A stretch of DNA of 56,597 bases from an uncultured Clostridia bacterium (GTDB lineage: Bacteria; Bacillota; Clostridia; TANB77; CAG-508), in NCBI GenBank assembly GCA_947628215.1, contig CANQYZ010000010.1, positions 1-56,597 on the forward strand. The letters run 5' to 3'. The notes below the pieces were generated by a model, which saw only the letters and a list, made by a program, of their open reading frames with translations, was not told where the DNA came from and made no database searches. A program made the position numbers and the translations under genes. Below, in pieces: positions 55,856-56,597 of the stretch (positions are counted from its first letter, which is position 1; every line of letters begins with the position of its first letter).

Positions 55856-56597
55856 TTAAATGATGCCAAGCTCCTTTTCTGCTTCGTGCCACTCATAGGC
55901 AATGTCTTCTGTCAGCTTGTAGATTGAAATTCCGAAGAGCTGATAGTAGATATCGCAGTAAATCTGCGAAACATTGTTTTTGACGTAGTCAGGAACTTTG
56001 GGGGCCGGTCCGTCTGAAAGGCCATGCCAGTTAAGGGTATTGTGTACGTAATCTCTTAAGTACTGTTTATCCATACTGGGCTGGTCTTTTCCTACTTTGT
56101 AGGTTCCTGCATTCCAGAATCTGCTTGAATCAGGGGTAAAAGCTTCATCGATTAAGATGAGCTCCAGATTTTCATCTAATCCAAACTCAAGCTTCGTGTC
56201 GGCTACGATGATACCACGTCCGATTGCATAGTCGTGAGCGAAGTTATAGAGCTTTAAGGAAATGTCACGCATTTTTTCGCAGAGCGAAAAAGCAAAATCG
56301 TGGCAGTATTCCTCAAAAGTCATTTCTTCGACGACTTCGGAATCGTTTTCCTGGGAAGGTTCTTCATCATCCACCTCGGGATAAATCTCACTAAATAGCG
56401 AGTATATGAAGTCTTCCATGATTTCCTGCATTTTCTCGAACGAAATGTTGACATCGTGCGTCCCTTCTTCCTTTGTCGAGGGGGTAAATACTGCTTCTGG
56501 TAACTTTTCTGACTGCTCAAGACCTCTCTTAACAGGAACACCGCAAATGGTTCCATAGAGTTTGTACTCATCCCAGCTGTGAGACTTGGGAATGTAG
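55856..56597 (-). CDS. purC: SAICAR synthetase PurC (5' partial, GC-richer)
   Basis: Phosphoribosylaminoimidazole-succinocarboxamide synthase of purine synthesis. The frame is open to the window end, so the N-terminus is missing. Motifs: KLYGTICGVPVKRGLEQSEKL without flanks, FTPSTKEEGTHDVNISFE, IIVADTKLEFGLDENLELILIDEAFTPDSSRFW, and a C-terminal extension. About 246 aa visible. The DNA is clearly GC-richer than the rest, with different codon choice, and CGG strings occur only in C|GG register. It may be from another genome (see findings). Confidence 0.88.
   Translation of the reverse strand, partial: YIPKSHSWDEYKLYGTICGVPVKRGLEQSEKLPEAVFTPSTKEEGTHDVNISFEKMQEIMEDFIYSLFSEIYPEVDDEEPSQENDSEVVEEMTFEEYCHDFAFSLCEKMRDISLKLYNFAHDYAIGRGIIVADTKLEFGLDENLELILIDEAFTPDSSRFWNAGTYKVGKDQPSMDKQYLRDYVHNTLNWHGLSDGPAPKVPDYVKNNVSQIYCDIYYQLFGISIYKLTEDIAYEWHEAEKELGII

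Noticed and set aside
56320..56571. Basic open frame on the minus strand over purC
   Set aside because: It is out of frame with the conserved purC sequence, which is open across the same stretch.
1..56597. CRISPR array, prophage, insertion sequence or rRNA genes
   Set aside because: No regularly spaced repeats, transposase, integrase, phage structural genes or rRNA sequence were seen.

Overview
The window is a low-GC (AT-rich), endospore-forming Firmicute, most likely an uncultured Clostridia. The evidence is a complete spoIIIAA-AH operon, a class B sortase, YvcK, clostridial-type gene pairs and strong AAGGAGG ribosome-binding sites. Almost all of it is ordinary chromosomal housekeeping DNA. 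The last ~0.85 kb (part of purC, minus strand) is visibly richer in GC and may come from another source or a chimeric join.

Main observation: 17 genes that look broken are each repaired by the same event. Wherever the triplet CGG falls in the reading frame, the conserved protein continues only if the ribosome moves +1, skipping the C and reading the next three bases (GGA or GGT) as glycine. I find 26 such sites (clpX 1, murB 1, yvcK 2, glycogen debranching enzyme 1, holA 3, spoIIIAA 3, spoIIIAB 1, spoIIIAC 1, spoIIIAE 1, a membrane protein 1, pfkA 1, a HEXXH protein 1, a small membrane protein on the minus strand 1, a MATE transporter 1, mnmA 1, copA 1, uvrB 5). In the native genes I find no in-frame CGG that is read as arginine. 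By hand count about 44 CGG strings in C|GGN register and 11 in NCG|GNN register leave the frame unchanged. The effect therefore depends on frame, which argues for decoding during translation rather than sequencing error or decay. The simplest reading is that CGG is an unassigned codon in this organism and CGGA/CGGU is decoded as a four-base glycine codon or a +1 shift site.

Layout. 1-5.2 kb: rpsB (5' cut by the window), tsf, tig, clpP, clpX. 5.3-6.2 kb: a membrane-anchored DnaJ-domain protein on the minus strand. 6.4-9.1 kb: rpsO and pnp. 9.1-12.5 kb: a glycosyltransferase, sortase B and a pilin-like protein. 12.5-18.1 kb: murB, yvcK, glycogen debranching enzyme and holA. 18.2-20.7 kb: an anchored secreted protein, a flavodoxin-like protein and a membrane protein. 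20.8-26.0 kb: spoIIIA operon. 26.1-29.9 kb: membrane protein, pfkA, argS, tRNA-Leu(CAA). 30.0-30.9 kb: a GNAT protein with a small partner, resembling a toxin-antitoxin pair. 31.3-35.5 kb: HD hydrolase, Na/Pi transporter, CDF metal transporter behind a structured leader, DUF1540. 35.6-39.7 kb: fba, a HEXXH membrane protein, smpB, a small membrane protein. 39.8-47.0 kb: Ser/Thr-rich membrane protein, MATE-kinase fusion, HD protein, mnmA, CsoR-controlled copper ATPase. 47.1-53.2 kb: GNAT, glycosyltransferase, DUF362, MBL hydrolase, NUDIX, uvrB. 53.2-55.7 kb: a HipA-like / HipS-like / HipA-like cassette. 55.8-56.6 kb: partial purC.

The recoded genes include essential or central functions (DNA polymerase III delta, MurB, ClpX, phosphofructokinase, UvrB), so the organism would need efficient recoding to live. 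The presumably most highly expressed genes here (rpsB, tsf, tig, rpsO, pnp, fba) carry no site. Family assignments come from motifs recognised by eye; no database search was run.
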